DNA of 64,000 nt from CAJXZP01 sp963974475 (GTDB lineage Bacteria > Bacteroidota > Bacteroidia > Flavobacteriales_G > Salibacteraceae): positions 1 through 64,000 of the forward strand of contig CAXBCR010000012.1 in assembly GCA_963974475.1 (NCBI GenBank). The letters are read 5' to 3'. How positions within the stretch are numbered: position 1 is the stretch's first letter; each line of letters starts with the position of its first letter. Position numbers and translations under genes: made by a program. Under the pieces are notes generated by a model. The model was not told the origin of the DNA. It ran no database searches and saw only the letters and a list, made by a program, of their open reading frames with translations. Below are positions 32,829-42,332 of the stretch, piece after piece.

Positions 32829-33167
32829 ATGCCTACGAATCAACATAAATACGGATTATCTGCACCTATTTTAAACGGCCTGATTCAGGAAATTACAAAA
32901 AATTCAAAGGTGTCTAAAATCGTATTATTTGGTTCTAGAGCAAAGGGAAATTATCGCGAAGGTTCAGACATAGATATTGCTCTTTTTGGGGCAGAAATCA
33001 ATACAAACGACCTGTTGCAAATGGCATCCGATTTGGAAAACATCATCTTTCCGTACCAAATTGATTTGGTTATTTTTGATAGAATTACAGCACCAAAATT
33101 AAAAGAACATATTGAAAGAGTTGGGGTGGAATTGCACCCATTAACGCATCAAAACATATTAGAATAA
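32829..33167 (+). CDS. MntA-type nucleotidyltransferase antitoxin (HI0073 family)
   Basis: The 112-residue protein is a minimal nucleotidyltransferase with GSRAKGNYREGSDIDIALFG, an exact GSX10DXD motif. In studied HepT/MntA pairs this enzyme neutralises the HEPN toxin by AMP transfer to the motif Tyr. Both motifs are intact, so the pair looks functional. The next gene (DUF1569) starts 4 bases later. Confidence 0.87.
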   Translation: MPTNQHKYGLSAPILNGLIQEITKNSKVSKIVLFGSRAKGNYREGSDIDIALFGAEINTNDLLQMASDLENIIFPYQIDLVIFDRITAPKLKEHIERVGVELHPLTHQNILE

Positions 33168-33171
33168 GGAA

Positions 33172-33624
33172 ATGAAAAACGTATTTGACAAGGAAGTATC
33201 CAACGAAATAATAGGTAGAATCAACCAGTTAAATCATGAAACAAAACCGGTTTGGGGTAAAATGAACGTAGGTCAAATGCTAGCCCATTGTAATGTGACC
33301 TATGACATGGATTTTACAGACGATTTTCCAAAAGCTACTGGAATGAAAAAATTTCTGTTAACCTTATTCATAAAAAATGGCGTGGTTGGCGAAAAACCAT
33401 ATCCCAAAAATGGAAGAACGGCTCCTCAATTTCTCATTACAGATAAGCGTGTTTTTGAAGACGAAAAAACCAAATTGATCCATTACATTACCAAAGTGCA
33501 ACAATTGGGTACCTCACATTACGAAGGAAGAGCATCCGTTTCATTTGGCGAACTCAAAGCAAACGAATGGAATAATATGTTTTACAAACATTTAGACCAT
33601 CATTTATCACAGTTTGGTGTGTAA
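33172..33624 (+). CDS. DUF1569 (DinB-like) protein
   Basis: The 150-residue protein has the DUF1569 signature (LNHETKPVWGKMNVGQMLAHCNVTYDM), with His residues (AHC, HLDHHLS) that in DinB-like proteins bind a metal. Function unknown. It is close behind the HepT/MntA pair and may share their transcript, but it is not known as part of such systems. Confidence 0.8.
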   Translation: MKNVFDKEVSNEIIGRINQLNHETKPVWGKMNVGQMLAHCNVTYDMDFTDDFPKATGMKKFLLTLFIKNGVVGEKPYPKNGRTAPQFLITDKRVFEDEKTKLIHYITKVQQLGTSHYEGRASVSFGELKANEWNNMFYKHLDHHLSQFGV

Positions 33625-33664
33625 AAGAAGAGTGATTAATTTGTCTAAGATGTAGATTCTTAAT

Positions 33665-33672
33665 TACTTTTG
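33665..33672 (+). promoter_or_regulatory. -7 promoter element of the LamG T9SS gene
   Basis: TACTTTTG matches TAnnTTTG, 19 bases before the ATG at 33692. Confidence 0.45.
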
Positions 33673-33691
33673 AAAGAGATTCCTAACAAAA

Positions 33692-34945
33692 ATGTTTTTC
33701 AAATTACGTCCACTTCATCTGTATTGCATTCTTTTAGCATTCCTATTTCTACCCCAAGAAACGAGTGCGCAAATAAATTTAAGCAATGGCTTAGTGGCGC
33801 ATTTTACGTTTGATGGAAATGCGTTAGACTCCAGTCCGCTTGGAATAAACGGGACGGTAAACAATGCGACTCTAACTCCCGGGATAAACAGCAATGCAGA
33901 CAGTGCCTACTTTTTTAATGGACTGGATGCGTATGTGGACTGCGACACGAATAATCGAGGAATTTCAAATCAGCTTTCTATCAGCGTATGGGTGAAAACT
34001 ACCATGCTAAACATAGGCTGGGTTGTGGGCAAATACGATTGGCATGTGGATAAAGGTTTTGCCATTCAAATCAAAGATGGTCAACCATTTGTGAGCGGTC
34101 GTAATGGTAACAACCAGTATTTTTCTACCTTCCGTACCCATGCAACCATTTTGGTAAACGATGGTAACTGGCACCATTTAACCGCCATAATGAACGGTAA
34201 TTCTTGGAGCATGTATACTGACTGCCAATTGGATACCACCATAACCGCGGGCACCTCACTTTCTGCACTCGATAATCCCGAACCTTTGGCCATTGGCTAC
34301 TACCCTTTGGGTGGTGGTACTTTTAACCATAATTATTTTGAAGGCGCTATAGATGAAGTCCGTATCTATAATAGAACGCTAACCGCTGATGAACTGCAAA
34401 CGCTTTGCAAAAAAGATATTATTTCATCCGTTTTGCTAGCTCCCACACCTCCAAAAAACGATACACTTTGCAAAGGCACTACCCATACTTTTCAAGCGCA
34501 AGCAGATTCTGGCGTAGTGATATGGATAGATTCTTTAGGAACGGTTTTAGACAGCGGATTGGCATTCACAACGGTGATTTCTGCCAATGTTACCTATTAT
34601 TTATGTGCCAATGCCAATGGGATGCATAGCGACACCGTTTCATTTCAAATAATTGCCAAAGACTGCATCGAGCCTATTTTCCCAACTATTTTCACGCCTA
34701 ACGGAGATGGAGTAAACGATTATTTCTACATCACCATTCCGTATGTCACCTGTTTTGACTTGGTGGTTTATAATCGCTGGGGCATGGAAGTTTTTAAAAC
34801 TAGCACCCCAGAGTATCCATGGGATGGTCGGGTGGTTGCTACGGGCGCACCATTACCAGCGGGCGTATATTATTACTCTGTTTCTTATTGTTTGGATAAC
34901 GGAAAAACGGAAACCAAAAACAAAACAATTACTATTTTGAGGTAA
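33692..34945 (+). CDS. LamG-domain protein with T9SS type B (gliding-motility) C-terminus
   Basis: The 417-residue protein has a signal peptide (1-25), a LamG/concanavalin-like jellyroll (about 30-225; LVAHFTFDGNALDSSPLGINGT, IDEVRIYNRTLTADELQTLC), an Ig-like linker with Cys pairs, and a type B sorting domain (FPTIFTPNGDGVNDYF, YNRWGMEVFKT, PAGVYYYSVSY). T9SS would export it to the surface or medium. Carbohydrate or adhesion binding is likely from the LamG fold. It ends 6 bases before the convergent permease gene. Confidence 0.9.
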   Translation: MFFKLRPLHLYCILLAFLFLPQETSAQINLSNGLVAHFTFDGNALDSSPLGINGTVNNATLTPGINSNADSAYFFNGLDAYVDCDTNNRGISNQLSISVWVKTTMLNIGWVVGKYDWHVDKGFAIQIKDGQPFVSGRNGNNQYFSTFRTHATILVNDGNWHHLTAIMNGNSWSMYTDCQLDTTITAGTSLSALDNPEPLAIGYYPLGGGTFNHNYFEGAIDEVRIYNRTLTADELQTLCKKDIISSVLLAPTPPKNDTLCKGTTHTFQAQADSGVVIWIDSLGTVLDSGLAFTTVISANVTYYLCANANGMHSDTVSFQIIAKDCIEPIFPTIFTPNGDGVNDYFYITIPYVTCFDLVVYNRWGMEVFKTSTPEYPWDGRVVATGAPLPAGVYYYSVSYCLDNGKTETKNKTITILR

Positions 34946-34951
34946 CAATAG

Positions 34952-36196
34952 TTAGCTTCTTATTGCCTCTACCGGGTCTTTTTTAGCCGCTTGCCATGCC
35001 GGAACCACACCGGCTACTACACCAATTATCACCGAAATGGATACGCCCAAAACAATATTTCCAATCGTCATTACTACTTCATAATCTGTCGTAAGGCTAA
35101 CGGTTACCGCAAGAATGGCAATGAGTATTAATCCGACCAATCCACCAATAAGTGACAGGATAACCGATTCGCTCAAAAATTGAAAAAGGATAAATCCGTT
35201 TTTGGCACCCAACGCTTTTTGAATACCAATTATTTTGGTTCGCTCTTTTACCGATACAAACATTATATTGGCAATACTTACGGCTCCTACAATGATTGAA
35301 AACCCGCCTATAACCGAACCTAGAATATGAATAAAACCAAAAAAGCCGTCAAAACCTTCCGAAATAATACTGATTTCGTTTAATGCAAAATCGCTTTGTT
35401 CTCTTGGTTTCAACCTTCTCTGCGCACGCATTATTCCGGTGAGTTCATTTTTCAATGCCGCATTTTCTACGCCATCTTTCGCTTTTACATAAATCGTTGG
35501 ATCCACACTTCTCGACTTCACATTCACCATCGTTTTGGCGTAGTTAAGATTCAGCACCACGTAAGGATCCAATGAAAACCCAATCATGCTCTCCCCTTCG
35601 CGTTTAAAAACTCCGATGACCCGTGTTTTGCGACCTCCAATTTTTATCATTTTCCCTATAATTGGGTTAACGCCAAATAAATCCGTAGCTATTTGATCTC
35701 CCAAAACACATACATTGCTACCGCTAAGCATTTCCTTTTCAGTAAAATACCGACCTCTTATTACCTCAAAATTACGGACTTGGTCGTACCCCTTAGACGC
35801 CCCAATAATAATGGTTTGTTCTACACTGCTTCGGTTGTATTGCACCGTTCTAGCAAAGTTGCAGGTGTATGCACTACCACCAGAATATTCACTTTGTTCG
35901 GCAATAGCCACCTGCTCTTCGGGAGACGGATAGGGACGCGCCATGTAATCCCACCAATTGTAGGCTCCGCCAAATTTCCACGGCCATTTCTGTACAAAAA
36001 TCACATTGTCGCCTAGGTCTTCTACACTACTTCTAATTTTGAGTTCGAGCGAATCCACTAGCGTAAAAACAGTGATAATAGAGAATATACCAATGGTAAT
36101 TCCAAGTAACGAAAGGATGGTTCGCAACTTATTTGTAGCTAACTCTGTAAGCGAAAAACCAACGCTTTCTTTAAACAGTTTGAGGTATATTTTCAT
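34952..36196 (-). CDS. MacB/FtsX-type ABC transporter permease
   Basis: The 414-residue protein has one N-terminal membrane segment, a MacB-like periplasmic core domain (about 45-270) and three C-terminal segments of the FtsX domain, ending in PAWQAAKKDPVEAIRS. This is the layout of MacB- and LolCE-like mechanotransmission permeases. No ATPase gene is next to it, so the partner is encoded elsewhere. Cargo unknown. Confidence 0.88.
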   Translation of the reverse strand: MKIYLKLFKESVGFSLTELATNKLRTILSLLGITIGIFSIITVFTLVDSLELKIRSSVEDLGDNVIFVQKWPWKFGGAYNWWDYMARPYPSPEEQVAIAEQSEYSGGSAYTCNFARTVQYNRSSVEQTIIIGASKGYDQVRNFEVIRGRYFTEKEMLSGSNVCVLGDQIATDLFGVNPIIGKMIKIGGRKTRVIGVFKREGESMIGFSLDPYVVLNLNYAKTMVNVKSRSVDPTIYVKAKDGVENAALKNELTGIMRAQRRLKPREQSDFALNEISIISEGFDGFFGFIHILGSVIGGFSIIVGAVSIANIMFVSVKERTKIIGIQKALGAKNGFILFQFLSESVILSLIGGLVGLILIAILAVTVSLTTDYEVVMTIGNIVLGVSISVIIGVVAGVVPAWQAAKKDPVEAIRS

Positions 36197-36544
36197 TCCC
36201 TACAAAACTAAAACAGCTAAACGTTCAAAAGCCACCGCTTGTATAGCGATTTGGGCTTTTGTCACAAAATGAGTCTCCTTTTTTAATTTGAACAGCCTAC
36301 CACCCCCATTTAATTGCCATTTACCAAACCTTTAAGGTGTTTTTATTCCAACAAAATGGGAACGAAAATATTCGGCTACACTGGAAAAATGGATGCGAAA
36401 ATCGCGGCAAAACCACCTCCAAATTTGTGCTAAAAAAACATGTTAAAAACACGTTGAAAACGACTAATAATTAAGACTTTTGCACATTGTCTTTCGGGTG
36501 GCAATTATTTAAAATTGTTACTACTTCAAATCAAAAATTAGGGA
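36197..36544. other. Intergenic region before purH with a hairpin and a candidate promoter
   Basis: This ~350-base divergent gap has no convincing gene. It holds a hairpin, CAAAAGCC (36226-36233) with GGCTTTTG (36254-36261), just upstream of the permease. It also holds a purH promoter candidate: TTG at 36454-36456 and GACTTTTGC at 36475-36483, a -7 with one mismatch. I see no known riboswitch. Confidence 0.4.
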
Positions 36545-38059
36545 ATGTCAGTAAAAATCAAAACAGCTTTAATATCAGTATTTTACAAAGATGGTTTAGG
36601 GCCAATTGTAAAAAAACTTCACGAACAAGGCGTTCGCATTTTATCTACGGGTGGGACCCAAAAATTCATCGAAGAATTTGATATTCCTGTAACCCCTGTT
36701 GAAAGCCTTACCGGATACCCTTCTATTTTGGGTGGGCGAGTGAAAACTTTACACCCTGCCGTTTTCGGAGGAATCCTATCCAGAAGAGGATTAGAAAGCG
36801 ACCAAAAACAATTGGTAGAATACAAAATTCCAGAAATTGATTTGGTCATTGTGGATTTATACCCATTTGAAGAAACAGTTGCTTCAGGAGCAAGTGAAAC
36901 AGACATTATTGAAAAAATTGATATTGGTGGTATCTCATTAATTCGTGCAGCTGCAAAGAATTTTAAAGACGTCATGATTGTTTCTTCTAGAAACCAATAC
37001 GAAGATGTGCTTAACGTGATTTCAGAAAATAATGGCGAAACTTCATTAGCTACCCGTAAGAGATACGCAGGGGAAGCATTTGACGTTTCTTCCAATTACG
37101 ATACACACATTCATCGCTATTTTAATCCGGAAGCGGAGGTTTTAAAAATTAGCGAGCAAAGCAGCAACGTTTTGCGTTATGGAGAAAACCCACATCAAAA
37201 AGGGTTCTTCTACGGAAAATTAGATGAGCTATTTGACAAACTAAATGGAAAAGAATTATCGTACAATAATTTACTTGATGTAGATGCTGCGGTAGCTTTG
37301 ATTGCAGATTATGACGAATGTACTTTTGTGGTAATGAAGCATAACAATGCGTGCGGATTAGCTTCTAGACCTACCGTGGTAGAGGCATTTAAAGATGCAT
37401 TAGCTGGTGATCCTACTTCCGCATTTGGAGGTATTTTGATTGCTAATCGTGAAATTGATATTGCAACAGCCATTGAGATTGATAAGATTTTTTACGAGGT
37501 GGTCATTGCCCCATCTTTTAGCGATGAAGCGCTAGCTTTTTTATCGGCTAAGAAAAATAGAATTATTTTAGTGCAGAAAAAAGTAGAAGTGGCTCGTCAA
37601 ATGGTTCGAACTGCACTCAACGGATACTTGGTTCAAGATCGTGATGTGAGTACACAAACAGCCGATGACTTAAAATTGGTGACCAAGGTGGCACCTACCA
37701 ATGCAGAGGTTGAAGATTTACTTTTTGCCAACAAATTGGTTAAGCATACCAAATCAAACACCATCGTTTTGGTGAAAAATGGTCAGTTGATGGCAAGTGG
37801 TACCGGACAAACATCTCGTATTGATGCACTGAAACAAGCCATTATCAAAGCCAAATCTTTTGGATTTGATTTAGATGGAGCTGTAATGGCTTCGGACGCG
37901 TTTTTCCCATTTGCGGATAGCGTACAAATTGCAGACGAAGCGGGAATTAGAGCCGTTATTCAACCGGGTGGGTCTATTAAAGACAACTTGAGTGTGGCGT
38001 ATTGCGATGAACACGGAATGGCCATGGTAATGACCGGTGTTCGCCATTTTAAACATTAA
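36545..38059 (+). CDS. purH: Bifunctional AICAR formyltransferase/IMP cyclohydrolase
   Basis: The 504-residue protein has the MGS-like cyclohydrolase domain first (ALISVFYKDGLGPIVKKL, ILSTGGTQKFIEE, VKTLHPAVFGGILSRR) and the AICAR transformylase domain after (RYGENPHQKGFFY, VMKHNNACGLAS, SDAFFPFADSV, IQPGGSIKDN). It carries out the last two steps of IMP synthesis. Full length. It lies 40 bases upstream of mreB, the usual Bacteroidota arrangement. Confidence 0.97.
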   Translation: MSVKIKTALISVFYKDGLGPIVKKLHEQGVRILSTGGTQKFIEEFDIPVTPVESLTGYPSILGGRVKTLHPAVFGGILSRRGLESDQKQLVEYKIPEIDLVIVDLYPFEETVASGASETDIIEKIDIGGISLIRAAAKNFKDVMIVSSRNQYEDVLNVISENNGETSLATRKRYAGEAFDVSSNYDTHIHRYFNPEAEVLKISEQSSNVLRYGENPHQKGFFYGKLDELFDKLNGKELSYNNLLDVDAAVALIADYDECTFVVMKHNNACGLASRPTVVEAFKDALAGDPTSAFGGILIANREIDIATAIEIDKIFYEVVIAPSFSDEALAFLSAKKNRIILVQKKVEVARQMVRTALNGYLVQDRDVSTQTADDLKLVTKVAPTNAEVEDLLFANKLVKHTKSNTIVLVKNGQLMASGTGQTSRIDALKQAIIKAKSFGFDLDGAVMASDAFFPFADSVQIADEAGIRAVIQPGGSIKDNLSVAYCDEHGMAMVMTGVRHFKH

Positions 38060-38099
38060 GAATATTGGGCGATAGCCCTAAAAATACAAAATAACATAG

Positions 38100-39122
38100 A
38101 TGGGATTATTTGATTTATTCACACAAGAAATCGCGATTGACCTCGGGACTGCCAACACGCTGATTATTCATAATGATAAAGTAGTCGTTGATGAACCGTC
38201 AATAGTGGCTTTGGATCGTGCTTCTGGCCGGGTTTTGGCGGTGGGAAAACAAGCACAACAAATGCATGGGAAGACTCACGAAAACATCAAAACCATTCGA
38301 CCATTAAAAGATGGTGTGATTGCTGATTTCCACGCTGCTGAGCACATGATTAGAGGAATGATTAAAATGATTCCCAAGAAAAATCGATTTTTCACCCCTT
38401 CTCTAAAAATGGTAATCTGTATCCCATCTGGAATTACTGAGGTAGAGAAACGTGCGGTACGTGATAGTGCCGAACATGCGGGTGCAAAAGATGTGTATTT
38501 AATTCATGAGCCGATGGCTGCCGCAATTGGAATTGGCATTGACGTTGAAGAGCCAATGGGTAACATGGTGATTGATATTGGTGGTGGTACTTCTGAAATT
38601 GCGGTAATCGCATTAGGAGGTATTGTTTGTGATAAATCTATCCGTGTGGCAGGGGATGAATTTACCAGCGATATTGAAGAATACATGCGTAGGCAACACA
38701 ACATTTTAATTGGCGACCGTACGGCAGAGCAAATTAAAATTGCCGTGGGTGCAGCCTCTATGGAATTAGATAACCCACCGGAAGACTACGCAGTACATGG
38801 TCGAGATTTAATGACTGGAATTCCAAAAGAAATCAAAGTAACTTACCTAGAAATTGCGCAAGCACTAGATAAGTCTATTTCTAAAATTGAAGAAGCTATT
38901 TTGAGTGCGCTGGAAATGACGCCACCCGAATTGTCGGCCGATATTTATAAAACTGGAATTTATCTAGCTGGTGGAGGCGCTATGCTTCGTGGTTTGGATA
39001 AACGAATTGAACAAAAAACCAAGTTACCAATTCATATTGCCGATGATCCGTTAAGAGCGGTTGCCAGAGGAACAGGTATTGCATTGAAAAAAGCAGATAC
39101 ACTGACTTTCCTTATCAGATAG
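38100..39122 (+). CDS. mreB: Rod shape-determining actin-like protein MreB
   Basis: The 340-residue protein has the actin-fold nucleotide motifs: IDLGTANTLI (phosphate 1), VIDIGGGTSEIAVI (phosphate 2) and GIYLAGGGAMLRGLD (adenosine). It polymerises under the inner membrane and guides side-wall peptidoglycan synthesis with MreC, MreD, RodA and PBP2, all encoded directly downstream. Confidence 0.97.
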   Translation: MGLFDLFTQEIAIDLGTANTLIIHNDKVVVDEPSIVALDRASGRVLAVGKQAQQMHGKTHENIKTIRPLKDGVIADFHAAEHMIRGMIKMIPKKNRFFTPSLKMVICIPSGITEVEKRAVRDSAEHAGAKDVYLIHEPMAAAIGIGIDVEEPMGNMVIDIGGGTSEIAVIALGGIVCDKSIRVAGDEFTSDIEEYMRRQHNILIGDRTAEQIKIAVGAASMELDNPPEDYAVHGRDLMTGIPKEIKVTYLEIAQALDKSISKIEEAILSALEMTPPELSADIYKTGIYLAGGGAMLRGLDKRIEQKTKLPIHIADDPLRAVARGTGIALKKADTLTFLIR

Positions 39123-39156
39123 CGTTTTGTTCACCATATAATCCCGGTTACGCACT

Positions 39157-39981
39157 ATGCGCAAACTGCTTGAAGTATTACAGAGGTATTATTTATTTTT
39201 CCTATTCCTACTATTGGAGTTGGTCGGTTTCTTGATGCTTGTAAATTTCAATACGTACCACCAAATCTCTTATTTGAGTTGGATGAATGAGTACACAGGT
39301 GCCATAAATGAAAAATATAGTAACGCCACCGATTATTTGAATTTAGAAGACAAACTCATCACATTATCCGATGAGAATGCAAGACTTCACATGCAGTTGG
39401 AACAATCGTACTTGCGTAGCGATAATAGGTTTAATCCCTTTATTGACACCACTTACGACCAAACGTATGTTTATAGAACTGCAAAAATCATTAACAACGA
39501 AATATCCAAACAAGACAACTTTTTGATGTTGGATAAAGGTGCTCTTTCCGGAATTAAAATTGGAATGGGAGTCATTAACTCAACTGGTGTAATTGGGGTG
39601 GTTACCGATGTTTCTAAACATTATGCGGTGGTTATGTCGGTATTAAATTCTAGGTTTCAATTGGGTGTAAGATTACAAAAAACCAATTATTTTGGAATTC
39701 TAGATTGGGATGGAACAGACCCGAACTATGCCATACTAAATAACATTCAACACTTTGTAGAAGTAAGTAAAGGCGATACCATTCAAACCTTGGGTGCCTC
39801 AGGTATTTTTCCGGAAGGAATCACGGTTGGCACAGTAGATTCTGTTTCTGCGCTAGAAGAATCTAACTCTTGGCGCATAAAAACACGGTTAACCGCAAAA
39901 ATTCAACAAGCCAAATACGTGTATGTTTTGGAAAACATTTTTGAGGAAGAAGTAGAAATTTTAGAGGAGGCGAAAGAATGA
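39157..39981 (+). CDS. mreC: Rod shape-determining protein MreC
   Basis: The 274-residue protein has a membrane segment at about 11-30, a coiled-coil region (about 45-85) and the periplasmic beta domain (DKGALSGIKIGMGVINSTGVIGVVTDVSKHYAVV). It links MreB to the wall enzymes. Its TGA stop overlaps the mreD start by 4 bases. Confidence 0.93.
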   Translation: MRKLLEVLQRYYLFFLFLLLELVGFLMLVNFNTYHQISYLSWMNEYTGAINEKYSNATDYLNLEDKLITLSDENARLHMQLEQSYLRSDNRFNPFIDTTYDQTYVYRTAKIINNEISKQDNFLMLDKGALSGIKIGMGVINSTGVIGVVTDVSKHYAVVMSVLNSRFQLGVRLQKTNYFGILDWDGTDPNYAILNNIQHFVEVSKGDTIQTLGASGIFPEGITVGTVDSVSALEESNSWRIKTRLTAKIQQAKYVYVLENIFEEEVEILEEAKE

Positions 39982-40493
39982 CAGGGGTAATTCTACGAAA
40001 CATTTCACGTTGGGTATTATTGCTAGCTATTCAGGTATTGATACTCAATAATATTTATCTAGGCGGTGTCTTTAATCCGTATATTTACGTGCTTATAGTG
40101 CTTAGTTTACCCATCGAAACCTCTGCTTTGGTGGTGTTACTAGTCGGTTTTTTTACTGGTTTTACACTTGATTTATTTACCCATACCATGGGGTTACACA
40201 CCATGGCATTTACCCTAGTAGGTTTTTTACGCCCGTCCATTTTATCGCTTATTGCTCCACGCGATGGGTACGAGTTTGGTACGAATGCGAATGTACGCGA
40301 TATGGGATGGAGCCAATATTCTATCTACGCCTTATTACTCCTATTTCCACATCATTTAATGCTATTTGCACTGGAAGGATTTTCAACCGGTTTATTCTGG
40401 TTGGCGGTGCAAAAAACGATTCTCAATACCATTTTGACTTTTGCCATGATACTTTTGGCGCAGTCGTTTGCCCCACAAAAGGAGAAGGTATAA
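39978..40493 (+). CDS. mreD: Rod shape-determining protein MreD
   Basis: The 171-residue hydrophobic protein has about five membrane segments and sits exactly between mreC and PBP2, which fixes its identity more than its sequence does. It overlaps mreC by 4 bases and abuts mrdA with no gap. Confidence 0.9.
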   Translation: MTGVILRNISRWVLLLAIQVLILNNIYLGGVFNPYIYVLIVLSLPIETSALVVLLVGFFTGFTLDLFTHTMGLHTMAFTLVGFLRPSILSLIAPRDGYEFGTNANVRDMGWSQYSIYALLLLFPHHLMLFALEGFSTGLFWLAVQKTILNTILTFAMILLAQSFAPQKEKV

Positions 40494-42332
40494 ATGGATA
40501 AGTTTGAAAACCGAAAATTTGTGGTCATTGCCATCATGATTCTGATTGGCATCATTTTCTTAGGTCGACTTTTCTATATCCAAGTAATTGATGAATCGTA
40601 TAAACACTCAGCCGAAAATCAGGCCCTTGTTAGACAAACGCTATACCCATCGAGAGGGGTAATTTACGACCGACATGGGCAAGTAATTGTGTATAACCAA
40701 GCGTCCTACGATTTAATGGTTATTCCTAAAATGGTGAAAACGAATTTTGATACGCTAAAATTCTGTAAAATTTTGACTATCACCAAGGATGATTTTATTG
40801 CAAAAATGGCGAAATGTAGAAAATATTCGCGCTACCGTGCTTCTATTTTTGAAAAGCAAATCACTGACAATAACTGGATAAGTATCTCGGAAAAATTATT
40901 TCAATTCCCGGGATTTTTTGGTCAAAAACGGACCCTTCGAAAATATGCAAAACCCGTAGCAGCACAAGTTCTCGGTTTTATTGGCGAAGCAAGTAGAGAA
41001 AATATTGATGCAGATTCTTTTTACCGACCTGGAGATTATTTGGGTATAAGCGGACTAGAAACCATTTACGAAAAAGAATTGCGTGGAAAACGAGGTGTTA
41101 AAGTATTGATTCGAGATGTGCACAACCGTATTAAAGGCAGTTATGATGATGGTAAGTTAGATACGATTCCGCAAGCCGGAGAAGATTTATTATCGACCCT
41201 TGATTTAACACTTCAAGAATATGGTGAAAAACTGATGGTCAACAAACGGGGAAGTATTGTGGCTATTGAACCCGCTACTGGTGAGATTTTAGCCATGGTT
41301 TCGGCTCCTAGTTATGACCCAAACTTATTGGTAGGTCGCGCCCGAAGTGACAATTACAGCATGCTCGTGGCTAACGATTCTTTAAACCCATTATTTAACC
41401 GAGCAGTAAATGCAACTTACCGACCCGGTTCAATTTTTAAGCTTGTAGAAAGTTTAATTGGTTTGCAAACGAAAGTGATTACCGTAAACACCCGCATAAA
41501 ATGTAATCGAGCCATCATTAATTGCCACGGGGCGCATACCAACGATGATTTATTTGGGGCTATTCAGCATTCGTGCAACCCTTATTTTCGAGATGTGTAC
41601 AGGCGACTTATTCAGGGTGGGGCTTTCCAAAACATTTATGAAGATTCTCGTTTTGGTTTAAAGGTATGGCGTGATTATGTTGTTAGCTTTGGTCTTGGAA
41701 CTCGTTTACAAACCGACCTGTCAGGTGTGGGTATGGGGTTTGTACCGGATGTAGCCTTTTACGATAAGTGGTATGGCGAAAAACGCTGGGCATTTAGCAC
41801 CATTTACTCTAACAGTATTGGTGAAGGTGAAATGGGTGTTACGCCATTGCAAATGGCCAATCTAGCCGCTATTTTGGCCAATAGAGGTTATTATTATACT
41901 CCGCATTTTATTAAATCTATTGGAGACAAAGGCCCGCGCGAAGAATACTTACACAAAAACTATACGAAGATTGATAGTAGCTATTTTTATGTCGTTATTG
42001 ATGCTTTGGCCGCTGTAGTAAACGAGCAAGGTGGAACAGCTAGAAGAGCTCGGATAGACAGTATTATTGTGTGTGGTAAAACAGGTACAGTCCAAAACCC
42101 CACCACTCCTGATCATTCTGTTTTTATGGCATTTGCACCCAAAGACAACCCCAAAATTGCCATTGCCGTTTATGTGGAGGAAGCAGGATTTGGCGGTACT
42201 TGGGCCGCCCCAATTTCCAGTTTGATGATTGAAAAATACCTGACCGGAAAAATTAAAAAGCCCAAAAAAGAGCAACGCATTTTGGATGCCGATTTTTTAA
42301 TTCCAGTAATCAAGAAGCATGAGTCGCATTAA
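40494..42332 (+). CDS. mrdA: Penicillin-binding protein 2
   Basis: The 612-residue protein has an N-terminal membrane segment, a PBP dimerisation domain (GVIYDRHGQVI) and a transpeptidase domain with the active-site SxxK (Ser313 in YRPGSIFK), SxN (Ser360 in HSCNP) and KTG (Lys529 in CGKTGTVQ). It cross-links peptidoglycan for cell elongation as partner of RodA. Its end overlaps rodA by 14 bases. Confidence 0.95.
   Translation: MDKFENRKFVVIAIMILIGIIFLGRLFYIQVIDESYKHSAENQALVRQTLYPSRGVIYDRHGQVIVYNQASYDLMVIPKMVKTNFDTLKFCKILTITKDDFIAKMAKCRKYSRYRASIFEKQITDNNWISISEKLFQFPGFFGQKRTLRKYAKPVAAQVLGFIGEASRENIDADSFYRPGDYLGISGLETIYEKELRGKRGVKVLIRDVHNRIKGSYDDGKLDTIPQAGEDLLSTLDLTLQEYGEKLMVNKRGSIVAIEPATGEILAMVSAPSYDPNLLVGRARSDNYSMLVANDSLNPLFNRAVNATYRPGSIFKLVESLIGLQTKVITVNTRIKCNRAIINCHGAHTNDDLFGAIQHSCNPYFRDVYRRLIQGGAFQNIYEDSRFGLKVWRDYVVSFGLGTRLQTDLSGVGMGFVPDVAFYDKWYGEKRWAFSTIYSNSIGEGEMGVTPLQMANLAAILANRGYYYTPHFIKSIGDKGPREEYLHKNYTKIDSSYFYVVIDALAAVVNEQGGTARRARIDSIIVCGKTGTVQNPTTPDHSVFMAFAPKDNPKIAIAVYVEEAGFGGTWAAPISSLMIEKYLTGKIKKPKKEQRILDADFLIPVIKKHESH

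Noticed and set aside
34952..36196. Broken ABC transporter because no ATPase is next to the permease
   Set aside because: MacB/FtsX-type permeases are often encoded away from their ATPase in Bacteroidota, and the permease itself is complete.
36619..37095. Long minus-strand frame inside purH
   Set aside because: Antisense of a well conserved gene; codon pattern follows the purH frame.
38067..38078. Hairpin GGGC/GCCC between purH and mreB as a terminator
   Set aside because: Only four base pairs and no T run; probably chance.
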